NCBI GenBank assembly: GCA_963721105.1
Contig: CAVRHY010000019.1
Coordinates: 310,001-374,000, forward strand
Direction of reading: 5' to 3'
Source of the DNA: Thermohalobaculum sp963721105
GTDB taxonomy: Bacteria; Pseudomonadota; Alphaproteobacteria; Rhodobacterales; Rhodobacteraceae
DNA length: 64,000 bases
The translations under genes were made by a program, and so were the position numbers. The stretch's first letter is position 1, and each line of letters opens with the position of its first letter. This document shows positions 38,494-49,914 of the stretch, piece after piece. The notes beneath the pieces are model-generated. The model saw only the letters and a list, made by a program, of their open reading frames with translations, made no database searches and had not been told where the DNA came from.

Positions 38494-39336
38494 AACCCGA
38501 CCGGCGGCTGACGCCGGCCCGGCCGGACCTGGCCGCGCGCCACCTGGCGGGCGCCGTCGAGGCGGCGCGTTTCGCCGACCCGGCGCCGCATCGCGTAACG
38601 GCCGCGACCGCGCCGCTGCGGCCTGTCGCCGATGCGTCCGCGGCCTGGGACACCGAGCTGCTGCACGGCGAGGATTTCGCCGTCTACGATGTGGCGAACG
38701 GCTGGGCCTGGGGGCAGGCGGCGCTGGACGGCTATGTCGGCTATCTGCCCGCCGCTGCGCTGGCGCCCGCCTACGGCCCGGAGACGGACCACCGCGTCCG
38801 CACGCACTGGGCGAACCTCTACGCCCGGCCGGCGCTGAAATCGCCGACCACCGGCGCCCTGCCCTTCGCGGCGCGCGTCGCGGTCGCCGAGACGCGCGAC
38901 GGCTTCGCCCGCATCGCGCCGGACCGCTGGCTGCCCGTGCAGCAGATCGCGACGCTGGCCGAGGCCGAGCCGGACTGGGTGGCGGTCGCCGAGCGCTTCG
39001 TCGGCACGCCCTATCTCTGGGGCGGCCGGTCGCCGGCGGGGCTGGACTGCTCGGCGCTGGTGCAGCTCGCCCGGCAGTCCGCCGGGCACGCATGCCAGCG
39101 CGATTCCGACATGCAGGAGGCCGGGGCCGGCCGGACGCTGCCCGCGACCGAGCCGCTCCGCCGCGGCGACCTGGTCTTCTGGCGCGGCCATGTCGCCGTG
39201 ATGGTCGACGGCGAGCGCATGGTCCACTCCAACGGCCACCACATGTCGACGGTGGTCGAGCCGCTGGCCGGCGCCGTCGCTGCGCATCGAATCCGCCGGG
39301 GGCGGGCCCGTCACGCGGCGCGCGCGGCTCGACTGA
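38490..39336 (+). CDS. NlpC/P60 cell-wall hydrolase with SH3-like N-terminal domains (one frame break)
   Basis: About 281 residues. SH3b-like segments (DFAVYDVANGWAWGQAALDG; GFARIAPDRWLPVQQI) precede an NlpC/P60 domain with catalytic Cys in GLDCSALVQLARQSAG (about residue 188) and His in RRGDLVFWRGHVAVMVD. Such enzymes cleave gamma-D-glutamyl-diamino acid bonds in peptidoglycan. The start overlaps the aminopeptidase stop, a pairing common in alphaproteobacteria. One extra base near 39282 replaces the normal end (RIESAGGGPVTRRARLD, stop at 39336) with read-through. No signal peptide is seen. Confidence 0.9.
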
Positions 39337-39390
39337 AACCACCGGCGCGTGTAGACAAGGCCGAAAGAACAACCGGCACGGGGGAGCAGC

Positions 39391-40656
39391 ATGCGTCGGG
39401 ACCGGCAGGCGTGGATCTTCGGCCCCGTGGCGGGCGCCCTGATGCTGAGCGGCTGCGCCAGCAATGCCCAGACGGTCGCCCCCGAGCCGGAGCCACGGCC
39501 GGGCGTCGAGGCGCCTGTCGTCGCCCAGCCCGCGAGCTTTGCCGAGTGGCGCGAGGGCTTCCGGGCGCGCGCGCTGGCCGCCGGCATCTCGCCGGCGACC
39601 TTCGACCGCGCCTTCCAGGGCGTCAGTCCGAACCAGACCGTGCTGGAGCGCGACGCCTACCAGCCCGAGTTCACGCGGCCGATCTGGGAATACCTCGACA
39701 GCGCCGTTTCGGACACGCGCGTCGCCAACGGCCGCAGCGAGGCGCAGGCCAAGCAGCAGACGCTCCGCGCCATCCAGCAGCGCTACGGTGTCGACTACCC
39801 CGCCGTGCTGGCGATCTGGGGGCTGGAATCCGCCTACGGCTCGAACTTCGGCGACATCCCCGTCGTCGAGAGCATGGCGACGCTGGCCTACGAGGGCCGG
39901 CGCCGCGACTTCGCCGAGGAGCAGCTCATCGCCGCCCTGAAGATCCTCGACGCCGGCGACATCGCGCCCGAGCGGATGCTGGGGTCCTGGGCAGGCGCCA
40001 TGGGGCACACGCAGTTCATCCCGACCAGTTACCTCTCCTACGCCGTCGACTTCGACGGCAACGGGCGGCGCGACGTCTGGGCGCCGGACGCGGCCGACGC
40101 GCTGGCCTCGACGGCGAACTATCTCGGCCGCTCCGGCTGGACCGAGGGCGCGCCAACGGTGGTCGAGGTGCGGCTGCCGCAGGGCTTCGACTACACGCTG
40201 GCCGATGACGAGACGCGCCTTAGCGCCGCCGAGTGGTCGGCGCGCGGCGTGCGGGCGGTCGACGGCAAGCTGCCGGCCGGCGACGGCGTCGAGATCGTGC
40301 TGCCGGCCGGCGCCCGCGGGCCGGCATTCGCGGCCTATCCGAACTTCCGCGTCATCAAGCGCTACAACAACGCGACCTCCTACGCGCTGGCCGTGTCGCA
40401 GCTGGCGAAGCGCATCTCCGGGGGCGCGGGGATCGTCGGCGACTGGCCGCGCGGCGACCGGATGCTGTCGCACACCGAGGCGCAGGAGCTGCAGCGCCGC
40501 CTGACCGCGCTCGGCTACGACACGCAGGGCGTCGACGGCATCGTCGGGCCGAACAGCCGCGCCGCGGTGCGCCGATTCCAGGCGACGCGCGGAATGACTC
40601 CGGACGGCTACGTCTCGGCCTCGCTGCTGCAGGCGGTGCGCAGCGCCGGCAGCTGA
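39391..40656 (+). CDS. MltB-type lytic murein transglycosylase lipoprotein with peptidoglycan-binding domain
   Basis: A 421-residue lipoprotein (AGALMLSGCAS, Cys about residue 22). The MltB domain has WGLESAYGSNFG with the catalytic Glu (about residue 150), GSWAGAMGHTQFIPTSYL and TANYLGRSGW. A C-terminal PGBD-1 repeat (ELQRRLTALGYDTQGVDGIV, RRFQATRGMTPDGY) targets the wall. It cleaves glycan strands to form anhydromuropeptides. It follows the NlpC/P60 gene by 54 bases on the same strand, so both may serve wall remodelling. Confidence 0.93.
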   Translation: MRRDRQAWIFGPVAGALMLSGCASNAQTVAPEPEPRPGVEAPVVAQPASFAEWREGFRARALAAGISPATFDRAFQGVSPNQTVLERDAYQPEFTRPIWEYLDSAVSDTRVANGRSEAQAKQQTLRAIQQRYGVDYPAVLAIWGLESAYGSNFGDIPVVESMATLAYEGRRRDFAEEQLIAALKILDAGDIAPERMLGSWAGAMGHTQFIPTSYLSYAVDFDGNGRRDVWAPDAADALASTANYLGRSGWTEGAPTVVEVRLPQGFDYTLADDETRLSAAEWSARGVRAVDGKLPAGDGVEIVLPAGARGPAFAAYPNFRVIKRYNNATSYALAVSQLAKRISGGAGIVGDWPRGDRMLSHTEAQELQRRLTALGYDTQGVDGIVGPNSRAAVRRFQATRGMTPDGYVSASLLQAVRSAGS

Positions 40657-40715
40657 CGCTTCCGCGCGCGCCGGAGCTGGCGTAGGAAGGAGCGGGATAC
40701 GAGAGGAACGGGACA

Positions 40716-42500
40716 ATGGAGGCCTGGCGGGACTGCCTGGCGAAGCTGGTCGGCGTCGCCGCCGGCCGACAGCCCGCCGACATGGTCGTGCGCGGCGGCA
40801 CATGGGTCAACGTCCACTCGGGCGAGTTGATCCTCGGCACCGACATCGCCATCGTCGCCGGCCGCTTCGCCTATTGCGGCGCCGACGCATCCGCGATGAT
40901 CGGCGAGGACACGCACGTCATCGGGGCTAACGGACGCTTCCTGGTGCCCGGCCTCTGCGACGGCCACATGCACGTCGAATCGGGCATGCTGACCGTCACC
41001 GAGTTCGTCCGCGCCGTCGCTCCGCACGGCACGACGTCCATGTTCATCGACCCGCACGAGATCGCCAACGTGCTGGGCCTGCCTGGCGTGCGGCTGATGC
41101 ACGACGAGGCGATGGTCCAGCCAATCAACGTCTTCGTGCAGATGCCCTCCTGCGCGCCCTCGGCCCCCGGATTGGAGACGACGGGCCACGAGATCGGGCC
41201 GGATGACGTCGCGGAGGCGATGACGTGGCCGAACATCATCGGTCTCGGCGAGATGATGAACTTTCCCGCCGTCGCCGCCGGTGACCTCAGGATGCTGGGC
41301 GAGATCGCGGCGACGCACATGGCCGGCAAGACCGTTGGCGGGCACTATGCGTCGCGCGATCTCGGCACGCCGTTCCACGCCTATGTCGCCGGCGGACCGG
41401 CGGACGACCACGAGGGCACGCGCGAGGAGGACGCGATCGCCCGCGTCCGCCAGGGCATGCGCGCCATGCTGCGCCTCGGCAGCGCATGGTACGACGTCGC
41501 GGCGCAGGTGACGGCGATCACGAAAAAGGGGCTGGATTCGCGCAACTTCATCCTCTGCACCGACGACTGCCACTCCGGCACGCTGGTCGACGAGGGCCAC
41601 ATGAACCGCGTCGTCCGGCACGCCATCGCCCAGGGGCTGGAGCCGATGACGGCGATCCAGATGGCGACACTGAACACCGCGACGCATTTCGGGCTCGAGC
41701 GCGAGCTCGGCTCGATCACCCCGGGGCGACTGGCTGACCTGATCATCACCTCGGATCTGGAGAGCCTGCCGATCGAGACCGTCATCGCGCGCGGCGCGGT
41801 CGTCGCCGAGGACGGCCAGATGCTGGCGGCCGCGCCGCAGTTCGCCTACCCGGAGAGCGCGCGCAACACCGTCCGGCTCCGCCGGGCGCTGGCCGAGGGC
41901 GATTTCGACATCGCCGCCCCGATCGGCAGCGGCGGCACGCGCGTGCGCGTCATTGGCGTCGTCGAGAACCAGGCGCCGACGCGGGCGCTGGAGGCGCGGC
42001 TGGAGGTGCAGGACGGGCTGGTGCAGATGGACCCCGAGCGTGATATCTGCCAGATCGCACTGGTCGAGCGGCACCGGGCGACCGGACATGTCACCAACGG
42101 CTTCGTCTCGGGCTTCGGCTACGACGTGCCATGCGCGCTGGCATCGACGGTCGCGCATGACAGCCACCACATGATCGTCGTCGGCACCTCGAAGGCCGAC
42201 ATGGCCCGCGCCGCCAACCGTCTGGCCGAGGTCGGCGGCGGGGTGACACTGTGGCGCGAGGGCGAGGAGATGGCGCTGATCGAGCTGCCGATCGCCGGGC
42301 TGATGACCGATTCGCCGGCGCGCCACGTCGCGAATCGCGCCGGGCGACTGATGTCGGCGATGCGCGCCTGCGGCTGCAAGCTGAACAACGCCTTCATGCA
42401 GCACTCGCTGCTGGCGCTGGTGGTGATTCCCGAGCTGCGCATCTCGGACAAGGGAATCATCGACGTTCGGAACTTTGAGAAAGTCGGGCTTTTCGTCTGA
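40716..42500 (+). CDS. ade: Adenine deaminase
   Basis: A 594-residue amidohydrolase-superfamily protein. Metal ligands are visible in PGLCDGHMHVESGMLT (residues about 85-100), IDPHEIANVLG, the segment ASRDLGTPFHAYVAGG and ILCTDDCHSGTLVDEGHMNR. The C-terminal domain (SGFGYDVPCALASTVAHDSH; AGLMTDSP) is typical of Ade. It deaminates adenine to hypoxanthine for purine salvage. The ATG at 40716 follows GAGAGGAACGGGAC. The gene stands alone downstream of the transglycosylase. Confidence 0.92.
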   Translation: MEAWRDCLAKLVGVAAGRQPADMVVRGGTWVNVHSGELILGTDIAIVAGRFAYCGADASAMIGEDTHVIGANGRFLVPGLCDGHMHVESGMLTVTEFVRAVAPHGTTSMFIDPHEIANVLGLPGVRLMHDEAMVQPINVFVQMPSCAPSAPGLETTGHEIGPDDVAEAMTWPNIIGLGEMMNFPAVAAGDLRMLGEIAATHMAGKTVGGHYASRDLGTPFHAYVAGGPADDHEGTREEDAIARVRQGMRAMLRLGSAWYDVAAQVTAITKKGLDSRNFILCTDDCHSGTLVDEGHMNRVVRHAIAQGLEPMTAIQMATLNTATHFGLERELGSITPGRLADLIITSDLESLPIETVIARGAVVAEDGQMLAAAPQFAYPESARNTVRLRRALAEGDFDIAAPIGSGGTRVRVIGVVENQAPTRALEARLEVQDGLVQMDPERDICQIALVERHRATGHVTNGFVSGFGYDVPCALASTVAHDSHHMIVVGTSKADMARAANRLAEVGGGVTLWREGEEMALIELPIAGLMTDSPARHVANRAGRLMSAMRACGCKLNNAFMQHSLLALVVIPELRISDKGIIDVRNFEKVGLFV

Positions 42501-42667
42501 GCGCGCGCCCCGCGGCGAAACCATGCCGCGCCCGAGACGTTGACTCCCGCACAGGGAAACCCGGGGCCGAACCGGCCTGCCAGGACGTTTTCCGCCCGCC
42601 ACGAGGTCGGCCGCGCGAGAGTAGCGTTGGCCGCCGTGCGGGAGAAAGCCGATAGTGGAGACGCACA

Positions 42668-43072
42668 ATGAAACGCACGATTCTTGCCGCCCTCATGCTG
42701 GGCGCGACCACGACGATCGCCGGCGCCGCGGGCGCGGGCATCACGGCCGACGATCCCTCGATCCTCTACGATTCCGGGATGGCCGAGAAGTTCCAGACCA
42801 AGCGCGAGATCGTCGACCGCGCGCAGGAGCTGTTCGGCAAAACGGCCGCTTACGAGACGCCGCAGACGCTGCCGGATTCCATCAACCAGCAGCTGGTGCC
42901 GGGCAACACCATGCCGGCCGACGCGCCGGTCGCGGATGTACCGAAGGCGATGGGCGACCTGCCAACGCTGATGGACGGCGGCAGCCACTGGGTTGCCACG
43001 GGTAACCACCTGGTCGAGGTGACCGACGATGCCAACACGATCGTCATGGTCGTCTACAACGCGCTGCCGTAA
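42668..43072 (+). CDS. Exported protein with RcnB-like C-terminal motif, unknown function
   Basis: A 134-residue exported protein. The signal peptide is MKRTILAALMLGATTTIAGA. The mature C terminus has the pattern LPTL ... HWVATGNHLVEV ... NTIVMVVYNALP, which resembles the paired-strand ending of RcnB-like periplasmic proteins, but the similarity is weak. The same ending recurs in the next frame (43327-43677). A strong terminator follows at 43117-43150. The ATG at 42668 follows GTGGAGA. Confidence 0.7.
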   Translation: MKRTILAALMLGATTTIAGAAGAGITADDPSILYDSGMAEKFQTKREIVDRAQELFGKTAAYETPQTLPDSINQQLVPGNTMPADAPVADVPKAMGDLPTLMDGGSHWVATGNHLVEVTDDANTIVMVVYNALP

Positions 43073-43116
43073 GCGGCGCGCCACCCCGCCGGACCGAGCG
43101 TCCGGACAGCTTCCAC

Positions 43117-43150
43117 GGCCCTGCGCGCGCCCCGCGCAGGGCCTCTTTTC
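43117..43150 (+). terminator. Rho-independent terminator
   Basis: An 11-base perfect stem, GGCCCTGCGCG with CGCGCAGGGCC, around a 5-base loop, is followed directly by TCTTTTC. It lies 45 bases after the exported protein's stop. Confidence 0.85.
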
Positions 43151-43326
43151 CATGCGCCGTGGGTGCGGCCCGCGGCGGCCTCTCTGGGTTCCAGCTTGCG
43201 GGAGGAAGACCGTGGACCGCCCCAAGCTTGCCGCGCTTCCGTTCGGCGCACCGACTGGCTTTTTCGGCGCCCGGACAACCCCGCCCGCCATCTCGCCGCA
43301 CCGCCCGCCTCCGGGCAGGCAGCCCC

Positions 43327-43677
43327 GTGCATCGCCACCACCGGCAGCGCCACGGACCCCGGTCGGGCAGGGTCACGGTCGTCCAGCACAAGGCCCTGAC
43401 CGCCAACTTCCAGGTCAGCTGCGAGACCATCGAACACAGCAAGTCCGGGTTCGGGCACTCCGCTGTCCACGGCACCGGCCAGTACCTGCCCAAAGGGTGG
43501 ATGCCGCCATCGAGCCCGCACACGCTGCGCGACGACGCCAAGGTCTCGGCGGCGCCCGAGATGCTGGGCAACCTGCCCACGCTTGCCGAGGGCCGGTGGG
43601 TCGCGATTGGCGAGCGACTGGTCAAGATCTGCCCCGACAACAGCGTTGCCATAGTGCTCGACGACGCGCTGCCGTAG
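43327..43677 (+). CDS. Partial or decayed paralog of the upstream exported protein
   Basis: The C-terminal 60 residues parallel the protein at 42668-43072: LGNLPTLAEGRWVAIGERLV ... NSVAIVLDDALP against LPTLMDGGSHWVATG ... NTIVMVVYNALP. No signal peptide is found. The frame is open far upstream, but the residues before about 43370 are Arg/Pro-rich and not protein-like. A GTG at 43327 is the nearest plausible start (116 residues). Three cysteines occur only in this copy. It may be a decayed duplicate or a gene whose 5' end is damaged by a read error. Confidence 0.4.
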   Translation: MHRHHRQRHGPRSGRVTVVQHKALTANFQVSCETIEHSKSGFGHSAVHGTGQYLPKGWMPPSSPHTLRDDAKVSAAPEMLGNLPTLAEGRWVAIGERLVKICPDNSVAIVLDDALP

Positions 43678-43698
43678 GCGCCCCGGACGCAGATCGCG

Positions 43699-43710
43699 CG
43701 TTGCGCAACG
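43699..43710. promoter_or_regulatory. Palindrome upstream of the demethylase gene
   Basis: Perfect 12-base palindrome CGTTGCGCAACG, about 145 bases upstream of the start of the FAD/GcvT gene. It could be an operator, but no second copy or adjacent regulator supports this. Confidence 0.3.
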
Positions 43711-43854
43711 GCCCCACCGTCGCGCGACCGTCCGCTTTGCGGCGGCCAGCGTCGGAAACGCGCCGGGGCTGGTCGCAACGCCTCGACTCTGTGCACTCGC
43801 CTTGGGACTATGCCAGCCAAAGGCAGGAACGGGACCGGATCCGGGGGCAGAGCC

Positions 43855-46353
43855 ATGAAGACACACGCGCGTGCAGTCGTCGTCGGCGGCGGGGCGGTCG
43901 GCACCTCGATCGCCTATCACCTGGCGAAAGCCGGCTGGGAGACGGTGCTGCTCGAGCGCGACGAACTGACCTCGGGGTCCACCTGGCACGCCGCCGGGCT
44001 GCTGCCGCTCTTCAACATGAGCTTCGCGACCAGCCACATCCACGACTACTCGGTGAAGTTCTACAAGTCGCTCGAGGCGGAAACCGGGCTGAACGCCGGC
44101 TTCAGCGTCGTCGGCAACCTGCGCATGGCGCAGACCGAGGCGCGCATGGACGAGTACATGCTCTACGCCTCGACCGCCGAGACCGTCGGCATCCCCTTCG
44201 AATGGCTAACGCCCGCCCAGATCAGGGAGCGCTGGCCGCTGGTCCGCACCGATGACCTGAAGGGCGCGATCTTCCACCCGACCGACGGCTACATCAACCC
44301 GGCCGACGTTACGCAGGCGATGGCCCGCGGCGCCCGCCAGCGCGGCGTCGAGATCGTCCGCAAGACGCAGGTCGATGCCTTCGAGCGCGTGAACGGGGAA
44401 TGGCGCGTCAGCGGCCGCATCATGGCCGACCGCGGGGGCAACCTGGTGCCGACCGAGGAGGCGTTCTCGATCACCTGCGAGCATGTCGTCACCGCCACCG
44501 GCAACCACGCGCTGCGCACCGCCGCGATGATCGGCTGCACCATCCCGGCGATCCCCGTAGAGCACCAGTACATCGTCACCGAGCCCGACCCGGCGCTGGT
44601 CGAGTGGCGGAAGTCGCATGGCGAGCACCCCGTGCTCCGCGACGCAGATGCCAAATGGTATGTCCGCGAGGAACGCGGCGGCTGGATCCTGGGGCCTTAC
44701 GAGCGCGGCGCCCCGGCCCGGTTCATCCACGGCGTGCCGGACAGTTTCCGTGCCGACCTCTTCGAACTCGATCTCGAGCGCATCGAGGCCGAGTACATGT
44801 CGATGATCCACCGCATCCCGTCGACCGAGAGCGTAGGGCTGAAGGACGATTTCAACGGCCCGATCTGCTACACGCCAGACGGCAACCCGCTTGTCGGTCC
44901 GGCGCCGGGCGTCGACAACTTCTGGTTCGCCGAGGGGTTCAGCTTCGGCATCACCGCCGCCGGCGGCACCGGTCATTACCTCGCGCAGCTGATGACCGAG
45001 GGCGAGGCCGAGATCGACATGTGGTCGCTCGACCCGCGCCGCTACGGCGAGTGGATCAACCGCGAATACGCCGCCCGCAAGAACGAGGAAGCCTACGAGC
45101 ACGTCTTCATCCTGCACTACCCGGACGAGGAACGCCCGGCCTGCCGGCCGCTTCGCACCGCGCCCTGCTATGACCGGCTCAAGGCCCGCGGCGCGCAGTT
45201 CGGCCAAGTCAACGGCTGGGAGCGGCCGAATTACTACGCGCCGCAGGGCTTCGACGATCACGCCTCGCGCAGCTTCCGCCGCGGCGGCTGGTGGCCCCAT
45301 GCCGTCGAGGAGGCGAAGGCCGTGCGCGAGAGCGTCGGCCTGTTCGATGCCACCGCCTTCACCAAGCACCGCATCAAGGGGCCGGGCGCCACCGCCTTCC
45401 TGGACTGGCTGACCTGCAACAAGCTGCCGCGCGTCGGGCGCATCAACCTGACCTACGCGCTGACCGAGGCCGGCACGATCCGCACCGAGGCGACCATCGC
45501 CCGGCTGGGGCCGGACGACTACTACGTGATCACCGCCGGCGCGGCGCAGGCCTACGACCATGACTTCTTCGTCAAGGAGGCCGAGAAGAAGAAGGCCGAG
45601 TTCGGCTGGATCGAGGTGCAGGACATCACGACCCAGATCGGCGTCTTCGCCATCGCCGGCCCGCGCTCGCGCGACCTGCTGCGACCGCTGCTGGTCGACG
45701 CCGACCCGGCGACACGCCTTTCGAACAAGCGTTTCCCCTGGCTCTCGGCGGACACGCTCGACCTCGGCATGGTGCGCACCTACGCGCTCCGCGTCGCCTA
45801 CACGGGCGAGCTGGGCTGGGAGCTGCATCACCCGATCGAGATGCAGAACCACCTGTTCGACCGCCTCGCCGAAGCCAGCGAGACGGCCGGGATTCCCGGC
45901 GGCCTCCGCCTTTGCGGCGCCCGCGCGCAGAACTGGCTGCGCCAGGAGAAATCCTACCGCGCCTTCGGCTCGGACCTCGGCCGCGACGCCACCCCGCTGG
46001 AAAGCGGCCTCGACCGCTTCGTCGACCTGACCAAGGAGTTCCGCGGCAAGCAGGCGATGCAGGATACCGCCATCCGCTCGGCTTGCGTCACGGTCCTGAT
46101 CGATGGGCCGGACGACGCCGACCCCTGGGGCAAGGAGGCGCTGGTGGTGGACGGCCAGAAGATCGGCCGCCTGACCTCGGGCGGCTACTCGGTGCATTTC
46201 GGACGCCAGATCGGCATCGGCTATGTCCGCCCCGACCTGGCGAAGACCGGGCAGAAGCTGCAGGTCCGCATGCTGAACGACCTCTGGCCCGCCGAGGTGG
46301 TCGAGGACAGCCCCTACGACCCGAAGAACGCGACGATCCGCGTGGACGGGTGA
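43855..46353 (+). CDS. FAD-dependent oxidoreductase fused to GcvT domain (dimethylglycine/sarcosine dehydrogenase-like)
   Basis: An 832-residue fusion. Residues 1-380 are a DAO-type flavoprotein: the Rossmann motif VVGGGAVGTSIAYHLAKAGW, the flavinylation-type motif SGSTWHAAGLLPL and DGNPLVGPAPGVDNFWFAEG. A short linker (FAO_M-like) leads to a GcvT aminomethyltransferase domain (RESVGLFDATAFTKHRIKGP; IAGPRSRDLLRPLL; YTGELGWELHHP) and a GCV_T C-terminal barrel. The family demethylates dimethylglycine or sarcosine and passes the methylene to tetrahydrofolate. The ATG at 43855 is preferred to one at 43810. It is a paralog of the gene at the left edge (1-1013). Confidence 0.92.
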   Translation: MKTHARAVVVGGGAVGTSIAYHLAKAGWETVLLERDELTSGSTWHAAGLLPLFNMSFATSHIHDYSVKFYKSLEAETGLNAGFSVVGNLRMAQTEARMDEYMLYASTAETVGIPFEWLTPAQIRERWPLVRTDDLKGAIFHPTDGYINPADVTQAMARGARQRGVEIVRKTQVDAFERVNGEWRVSGRIMADRGGNLVPTEEAFSITCEHVVTATGNHALRTAAMIGCTIPAIPVEHQYIVTEPDPALVEWRKSHGEHPVLRDADAKWYVREERGGWILGPYERGAPARFIHGVPDSFRADLFELDLERIEAEYMSMIHRIPSTESVGLKDDFNGPICYTPDGNPLVGPAPGVDNFWFAEGFSFGITAAGGTGHYLAQLMTEGEAEIDMWSLDPRRYGEWINREYAARKNEEAYEHVFILHYPDEERPACRPLRTAPCYDRLKARGAQFGQVNGWERPNYYAPQGFDDHASRSFRRGGWWPHAVEEAKAVRESVGLFDATAFTKHRIKGPGATAFLDWLTCNKLPRVGRINLTYALTEAGTIRTEATIARLGPDDYYVITAGAAQAYDHDFFVKEAEKKKAEFGWIEVQDITTQIGVFAIAGPRSRDLLRPLLVDADPATRLSNKRFPWLSADTLDLGMVRTYALRVAYTGELGWELHHPIEMQNHLFDRLAEASETAGIPGGLRLCGARAQNWLRQEKSYRAFGSDLGRDATPLESGLDRFVDLTKEFRGKQAMQDTAIRSACVTVLIDGPDDADPWGKEALVVDGQKIGRLTSGGYSVHFGRQIGIGYVRPDLAKTGQKLQVRMLNDLWPAEVVEDSPYDPKNATIRVDG

Positions 46354-46373
46354 GAGTGGCCGCACCGCGGCGC

Positions 46374-46802
46374 TCAACCATCCTGGTTCAAGAGAACCAC
46401 AACTCTGCCCATCGCCGATTGCGGCAGTGCATTCAGCCCCGCCGTGACCTCTGAAAGCTGTTCTGTCGTCAGGCCGCGATCGCGCAGGTCGACGGTGACG
46501 ACATGGATGCCCTGCTTCTGGAAGAGATGCTTGTGCAGGCTCTTCGCCCAGCTCTGGGCGTTGAAGAACTGAGACTTCGCCGGGCTGCAGTCGTCATATA
46601 TCCGGCCGTCGCTGCCCTGCCAGTCGCCCGCCCCGAGAGAGCGCTCGAACCTGATGCCCAAGGCGTGCTCCAGTGCGTTGGCGGTGTTCGCCTCGTTCGA
46701 CCGGAAATTCTTGATGGCCGGATCGAGGCCCAGATGGCGCAGGTGCAGAAGGCGGACCAGCCGCGCACGTGCCTTCTGAAGGTCTTCCGCCGTGTCGGAC
46801 AT
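46374..46802 (-). CDS. Hypothetical protein, no recognised family
   Basis: A 142-residue soluble protein that I cannot assign. It has a charged helical N terminus (AEDLQKARARLVRLLHLRHL), a middle part with KNFRSNEANTANALEH and KSQFFNAQSWAKSLHKHL, and a strand-rich end (GIHVVTVDLRDRGLT; GRVVVLLNQD). The protein looks real rather than a shadow frame, and codon use is slightly less GC-rich than that of the neighbours. It lies downstream of the pnp terminator and convergent with the FAD/GcvT gene, 20 bases away. No good ribosome-binding site precedes the ATG at 46802. Confidence 0.55.
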   Translation of the reverse strand: MSDTAEDLQKARARLVRLLHLRHLGLDPAIKNFRSNEANTANALEHALGIRFERSLGAGDWQGSDGRIYDDCSPAKSQFFNAQSWAKSLHKHLFQKQGIHVVTVDLRDRGLTTEQLSEVTAGLNALPQSAMGRVVVLLNQDG

Positions 46803-46881
46803 GGTGGACCGACGATCCGTTGCGCCGGCTCCATGCTGCACTCGACCCGATCCGGGAGCAAGCGAGAGCGAGCAGCGGTTT

Positions 46882-46910
46882 GAACGAAAACGCCGCCCCG
46901 AAGGGCGGCG
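46882..46910 (-). terminator. Rho-independent terminator of pnp
   Basis: Read on the minus strand, a 7-base stem GCCGCCC with GGGCGGC and a stable TTCG loop is followed by GTTTTCG. It begins 35 bases after the pnp stop. Confidence 0.85.
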
Positions 46911-46944
46911 CCTCTGCATCTCCGCGACGGGCTGCGTGGGGCGA

Positions 46945-49090
<2,146 letters not shown>

Positions 49091-49139
49091 TCGTCTTCCT
49101 CTTCGGGCGACGCCCGCCCGGTGGCGGGTGCCGCGTGAC

Positions 49140-49285
49140 GTGCCCCGCGGGGCACGGACCCCGTTGCGTGTTCCATGGCGGGCCGTCCTGGGTCAGGGAC
49201 GGGCGCACTCGGACGGTGAAGCCTGCACTCTTGCCGTGCTCCCCGGTTCATCCGGCGGGCGCAGCGGGGCCAGCAGGCCGGCCCC
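49140..49285 (-). promoter_or_regulatory. Structured leader between rpsO and pnp
   Basis: The 242-base rpsO-pnp gap holds a perfect 16-base palindrome GTGCCCCGCGGGGCAC (49140-49155) and a hairpin with arms GGGGCC and GGCCCC (49266-49285). In other bacteria the pnp leader forms a hairpin cleaved by RNase III for autocontrol; an equivalent role here is an inference. Confidence 0.45.
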
Positions 49286-49332
49286 ATGCGCGAAGCGCGC
49301 CCGTTACAGGCGCGCCCCGTATCACTCTCGCG

Positions 49333-49602
49333 TCAGCGACGAATGCCCAGCCGCTCGATCAGCGTGCGATAGCGCGGCTCGTCGCGGATCTTGACATAGT
49401 CCAGCAGCTTGCGGCGCTGGCTGACCATCTTCAGCAACCCCCGGCGCGAGTGGTTGTCCTTCTTGTGGCCCTTGAAGTGCTCGGTCAGGTTCGAGATGCG
49501 CTCGGTCAGGATGGCGACCTGCACCTCGGGAGAGCCGGTATCGCCCTCCTTGGTCGCGTATTCCTTGATCAACTCTTCCTTGCGCGCGGGCGTGATCGAC
49601 AT
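49333..49602 (-). CDS. rpsO: 30S ribosomal protein S15
   Basis: An 89-residue S15 protein, full length for the family. Diagnostic segments are EGDTGSPEVQVAILTERISN, HFKGHKKDNHSRRGLL and SQRRKLLDYVKIRDEPRYRT. It binds the central domain of 16S rRNA and initiates 30S platform assembly. The ATG at 49602 follows AAAGGATG. It is transcribed towards pnp; truB, its usual upstream neighbour, lies on the far side of two genes in the opposite orientation. Confidence 0.97.
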   Translation of the reverse strand: MSITPARKEELIKEYATKEGDTGSPEVQVAILTERISNLTEHFKGHKKDNHSRRGLLKMVSQRRKLLDYVKIRDEPRYRTLIERLGIRR

Positions 49603-49844
49603 CGGGCATCCTTTCGTTCTATCGGGTTTGAAGCCATCTCCCACCGGCGCGGGCCGGGATGTCGTCCAGCTCGGTCGGTCGGGATCGGCGGTGCCGCCAT
49701 TCGCGGCAACACCGGGCATATGGCGATCCTCTCCCCGGAAATCCAGCGAAAAATGCACGCGACTGGCCCGGTCTGGTCCGGTTCTCCGTCCGCTCGCGGC
49801 ACGGCGGCGTCACGGGCGAACTCGCCTTTTGCGCGAGTTTTGTA
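49603..49844. other. Gene-free stretch upstream of rpsO
   Basis: No gene is seen. It should contain the rpsO promoter, since the facing genes at 49915-50717 separate rpsO from truB. A hairpin, AACTCGC with GCGAGTT followed by TTGTAG, ends the stretch at 49819-49839; it faces the plus strand and may be a terminator or part of a control site. Confidence 0.4.
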
Positions 49845-49877
49845 GCGAATCGCACAGCTTGGACGCGAGCGATTCGC
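49845..49877. promoter_or_regulatory. Inverted repeat upstream of exported-peptide genes
   Basis: Perfect 9-base arms GCGAATCGC (49845-49853) and GCGATTCGC (49869-49877) flank a 15-base spacer, 37 bases upstream of the micropeptide start. Spacing and symmetry fit an operator; the binding factor is unknown. Confidence 0.45.
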
Positions 49878-49914
49878 CTACGATGACGCCACGGCAACCA
49901 GAAGGAGACCCGTC

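Noticed and set aside
43029..44255. Plus-strand frame of 408 codons spanning the gap before the FAD/GcvT gene
   Set aside because: It runs out of frame through the exported-protein gene and the start of the flavoenzyme; Arg/Pro-rich composition without domains.
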